The translations under genes were made by a program, and so were the position numbers. The notes beneath the pieces were generated by a model. It was not told the origin of the DNA and searched no databases. It saw only the letters and a list, made by a program, of their open reading frames with translations. Below, piece after piece: positions 6,742 to 8,390 of a DNA stretch of 8,390 nt (its first letter is position 1; every line of letters begins with the position of its first letter). The DNA is from Sinorhizobium sp. (GTDB taxonomy: Bacteria; Pseudomonadota; Alphaproteobacteria; Rhizobiales; Rhizobiaceae): NCBI GenBank assembly GCA_031178305.1, contig JAPSJG010000150.1, positions 1-8,390 of the forward strand, in the 5' to 3' direction.

Positions 6742-7440
6742 TTGTCGAAAGGCTCTCCCTTGCCCAGCTGGCTCAACCTCATGGTGGAATCCCTCCCGAA
6801 CCTGCTGTGGGCCGGGTTGATCTTCACGGTTCCCCTGACCCTGCTTTCCTTCATCCTCGGCCTCCTGCTCGGCCTCGTCACCGCGATCGCCCGGCTTTTC
6901 GCTCCGGCGCCGCTCGTGGCTGTTGCCCGCTTCTATGTCTGGGTGATCCGCGGCACGCCGCTGCTCGTCCAGCTCTTCGTCATCTTCTACGGCCTGCCGA
7001 GCCTCGGCATTCTGCTCGACGCCTTTCCGGCCGCGCTGATCGGCTTTACGCTGAATATCGGCGCCTATTCGTCCGAGATCATTCGCGCCGTGATCTCGTC
7101 GGTCCCGCGCGGCCAATGGGAGGCGGCCTATTCGATCGGCATGAGCTGGGCCCAGGCGATGCGCCGCACCATCCTGCCGCAGGCCGGCCGCGTCGCCGTG
7201 CCGCCGCTGTCCAATACCTTCATCTCGCTCGTCAAGGACACCTCGCTCGCCGCCGCGATCACGGTGCCGGAACTATTCCAGACGGCGCAACGCATCGTCG
7301 CGACCACCTACGAGCCGTTGATCCTCTACATTGAGGCCGCGTTGATTTATCTTGTTATGAGTTCCGTGCTTTCGGCCCTGCAGGTGAAGCTGGAGAACCG
7401 CTTCGCTCGCTATGGCGGCTTCCTGGAGGCGCGCGCATGA
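6742..7440 (+). CDS. Polar amino acid ABC transporter permease, YecS/TcyL-like
   Basis: Inner-membrane permease of the importer, 232 residues from the TTG at 6742. Hydrophobic segments lie at about 19-46, 57-70, 75-104 and 192-213. Family marks: FYVWVIRGTPLLVQLFVIFYG (64-84), the EAA cytoplasmic loop EAAYSIGM...ILPQA (127-148) that docks to the ATPase, and PPLSNTFISLVKDTSLAAAI (154-173). Its arrangement follows E. coli YecS closely as I recall it. The start is uncertain. TTG 6742 has GGAG 10 bases upstream; ATG 6781 has no clear ribosome site. In another frame an ATG at 6705 opens MNYDPLYLERIAFVERLS, which would join the permease if one base around 6757-6759 were extra, suggesting a frameshift or sequence error. 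The TGA overlaps the ATPase ATG (ATGA), so the two are translationally coupled. Confidence 0.88.
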   Translation: MSKGSPLPSWLNLMVESLPNLLWAGLIFTVPLTLLSFILGLLLGLVTAIARLFAPAPLVAVARFYVWVIRGTPLLVQLFVIFYGLPSLGILLDAFPAALIGFTLNIGAYSSEIIRAVISSVPRGQWEAAYSIGMSWAQAMRRTILPQAGRVAVPPLSNTFISLVKDTSLAAAITVPELFQTAQRIVATTYEPLILYIEAALIYLVMSSVLSALQVKLENRFARYGGFLEARA

Positions 7441-8198
7441 TTGAGCTGTCACATATCGTCAAGCGCTTCGGCACCCATACAGTGCTGAAAGACATCAGCG
7501 TTACGCTTGCGGAAGGCACCGTGACGGCGCTCGTGGGTCCCTCCGGAGGCGGCAAGAGCACGCTCTTGCGCTGCGTCAACCTGTTGGAAATCCCGACCAG
7601 CGGCACGATCCGCCTCGACGAGGAACGGCTGGAATTCGCGCCCGACCGCAAGGTCGGCTGGCAGGCGATCCAGAAACTCCGCCGCCAGACCGGCATGGTG
7701 TTCCAGAATTTCCAGCTCTTTCCGCACCAGACGGCGCTCGGCAATGTCATGGAGGGCCTCGTCACCGTGCTCAAATGGCCGGCCGACCGCGCCCGCGCCC
7801 GTGCGCTTGAACTTCTCGAAAAGGTCGGCATGGCGCACAAGGCCGATGCCTGGCCGGCAACGCTCTCCGGTGGCCAGCAGCAGCGCGTCGCTATCGCCAG
7901 GGCGCTCGCCCCTTCGCCGCGCGTACTGCTTTGCGACGAGCCGACCTCGGCGCTCGATCCGGAGTTGGCGGAAGAAGTTGTCGAGGTCCTCAGCCGGCTT
8001 GCCCGCGAGGGTACGACGATGATCATGGCGACCCATGACCTCAGGCTTGCCTCCCGCGTCGCCGATCACGTGATCTTCCTCGACGCCGGCGTCGTGGTCG
8101 AAAGCGGTCCGCCGAGAACGATCTTCTCGACGCCGGAGCGGGAGCGCACCAAGCGTTTCATCGCTTCGCTCAGCGCGCCGATGAGCTATGAGATTTGA
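7437..8198 (+). CDS. Polar amino acid ABC transporter ATPase, YecC/TcyN-like
   Basis: Cytoplasmic ATP-hydrolysing subunit of the importer, 253 residues, usual length. All motors are intact: Walker A GPSGGGKS (34-41, K40), Q-loop VFQNFQLFPH (88-97, Q90), ABC signature LSGGQQQR (143-150), Walker B VLLCDEP (163-169, E168 catalytic), D-loop SALD (171-174) and switch H200 in ATHD. The NFQLFPHQT wording and the QLFPH...LSGGQQQR spacing are those of the polar amino acid (GlnQ/HisP/YecC) subfamily. GGAGG at 7425-7429 lies 7 bases before ATG 7437, and the start overlaps the permease stop by four bases. No fourth component follows, so the transporter is complete with the two genes upstream; a single permease gene implies a homodimeric channel. 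Confidence 0.94.
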   Translation: MIELSHIVKRFGTHTVLKDISVTLAEGTVTALVGPSGGGKSTLLRCVNLLEIPTSGTIRLDEERLEFAPDRKVGWQAIQKLRRQTGMVFQNFQLFPHQTALGNVMEGLVTVLKWPADRARARALELLEKVGMAHKADAWPATLSGGQQQRVAIARALAPSPRVLLCDEPTSALDPELAEEVVEVLSRLAREGTTMIMATHDLRLASRVADHVIFLDAGVVVESGPPRTIFSTPERERTKRFIASLSAPMSYEI

Positions 8199-8271
8199 GC
8201 AAGCGGTAGAGATGGTCCTTGGCATTTTCATGCCCGAATATGGCTAGTCCAGTCGGACGCGGCCCCCCTCC

Positions 8272-8300
8272 TTTACAAACATCTCCCGATGAGGATTTAT
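8272..8300 (+). promoter_or_regulatory. Candidate promoter of the LysE-family gene
   Basis: TTTACA (8272-8277, five of six to the -35 consensus), 17 bases, then ATTTAT (8295-8300, three of six to -10). It is well placed upstream of the exporter ATG. If used, transcription would begin near 8307, leaving a very short leader. The preceding bases 8199-8271 hold only a 5-bp hairpin GGCAT/ATGCC (8221-8225 with 8230-8234) and no strong terminator for the ABC operon. Confidence 0.35.
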
Positions 8301-8325
8301 CCTGTTTTTTAGCAGGAGACTCCTC
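8291..8325 (+). promoter_or_regulatory. Leader with alternating complementary segments around the ribosome site
   Basis: Four short segments can pair in competing ways: GAGGAT (8291-8296), ATCCTG (8299-8304), CAGGAG (8313-8318, which is the Shine-Dalgarno) and CTCCTC (8320-8325). Segment 1 pairs with 2, 2 with 3, 3 with 4, and 1 with 4, each over about 5 bp; TTTTTT (8305-8310) lies between 2 and 3. The pairings are visible, but stems are weak and part of the complementarity follows from having a strong AGGAG. Control of translation is a hypothesis. Confidence 0.3.
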
Positions 8326-8390
8326 ATGACGTTCGATACTTGGATCGCCTTCACCGCGGCGTCCGCGGTCCTTCTCGTTATCCCCGGCCC
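8326..8390 (+). CDS. LysE/RhtB-family amino acid exporter, N-terminal fragment
   Basis: Only the first 22 codons are inside the window (the last is incomplete). They read MTFDTWIAFTAASAVLLVIP followed by Gly-Pro: a short N-terminus leading into a hydrophobic helix that ends in the PGP motif typical of the LysE/RhtB superfamily of inner-membrane exporters (threonine, homoserine, cysteine, lysine and others). AGGAG at 8314-8318 is an excellent ribosome site, 7 bases before the ATG. The gene follows the ABC ATPase on the same strand after 127 bases, so it may be read through from the importer operon or from its own promoter. Substrate unknown. Confidence 0.72.
   Translation, partial: MTFDTWIAFTAASAVLLVIPG

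Noticed and set aside
7449..8231. 260-residue open frame on the minus strand opposite the ATPase gene, and a second one at 7355-8026
   Set aside because: The plus strand encodes an intact ABC ATPase with all motifs; these are codon-bias shadows.
8218..8235. TTGGCATTTTCATGCC as a sigma-54 -24/-12 promoter
   Set aside because: The GG-to-GC distance is one base short of the required spacing and the TTGC part is missing; it is better read as a 5-bp hairpin.

Overview
The window is high-GC bacterial DNA, almost certainly from an alphaproteobacterium. Rhizobiaceae (Sinorhizobium/Ensifer/Rhizobium-like) fits best, judging from the strong G/C third-position codon bias, the protein style and a short palindromic intergenic repeat of the rhizobial kind. 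This assignment is inference; there is no rRNA or other direct marker. I see no phage, insertion sequence, CRISPR array, tRNA or rRNA. Nearly all genes belong to well-known families.

Layout. Positions 1-1856 (+ strand) hold the 3' part of a farnesyl diphosphate synthase gene (ispA) and, 12 bases later, a complete histidinol-phosphate-type aminotransferase (hisC-like). Positions 1857-2055 separate convergent genes and contain a 140-bp element with imperfect terminal inverted repeats and several internal hairpins. Positions 2056-5543 are all on the minus strand and in transcription order run DeoR-family regulator, YbjJ-like major facilitator transporter, ispG. The 269-bp gap 5544-5812 is a divergent control region with 10-bp-phased CGTG(C/G)AT repeats next to the regulator start. 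Positions 5813-8198 (+ strand) are a complete polar amino acid ABC importer: periplasmic binding protein, permease and ATPase. All three most resemble, from memory, the E. coli L-cystine system FliY/YecS/YecC (TcyJ/TcyL/TcyN). After a 127-bp leader, the first 22 codons of a LysE/RhtB-family amino acid exporter begin at 8326 and run off the window.

How the genes may work together. ispG (MEP pathway) and ispA (prenyl chain elongation) both serve isoprenoid synthesis but lie in convergent units, so they are not one operon. The divergent regulator is a natural candidate to control itself, the major facilitator gene and perhaps the importer. The importer beside an RhtB-type exporter recalls the cysteine/cystine shuttle known in E. 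coli, but the substrates here are not proven by sequence.

Most worth checking: a possible one-base frameshift at the permease N-terminus, the helically phased repeats upstream of the regulator, and short mutually exclusive pairings around the ribosome binding site of the exporter gene. I found no clear case for a wholly new biological system.
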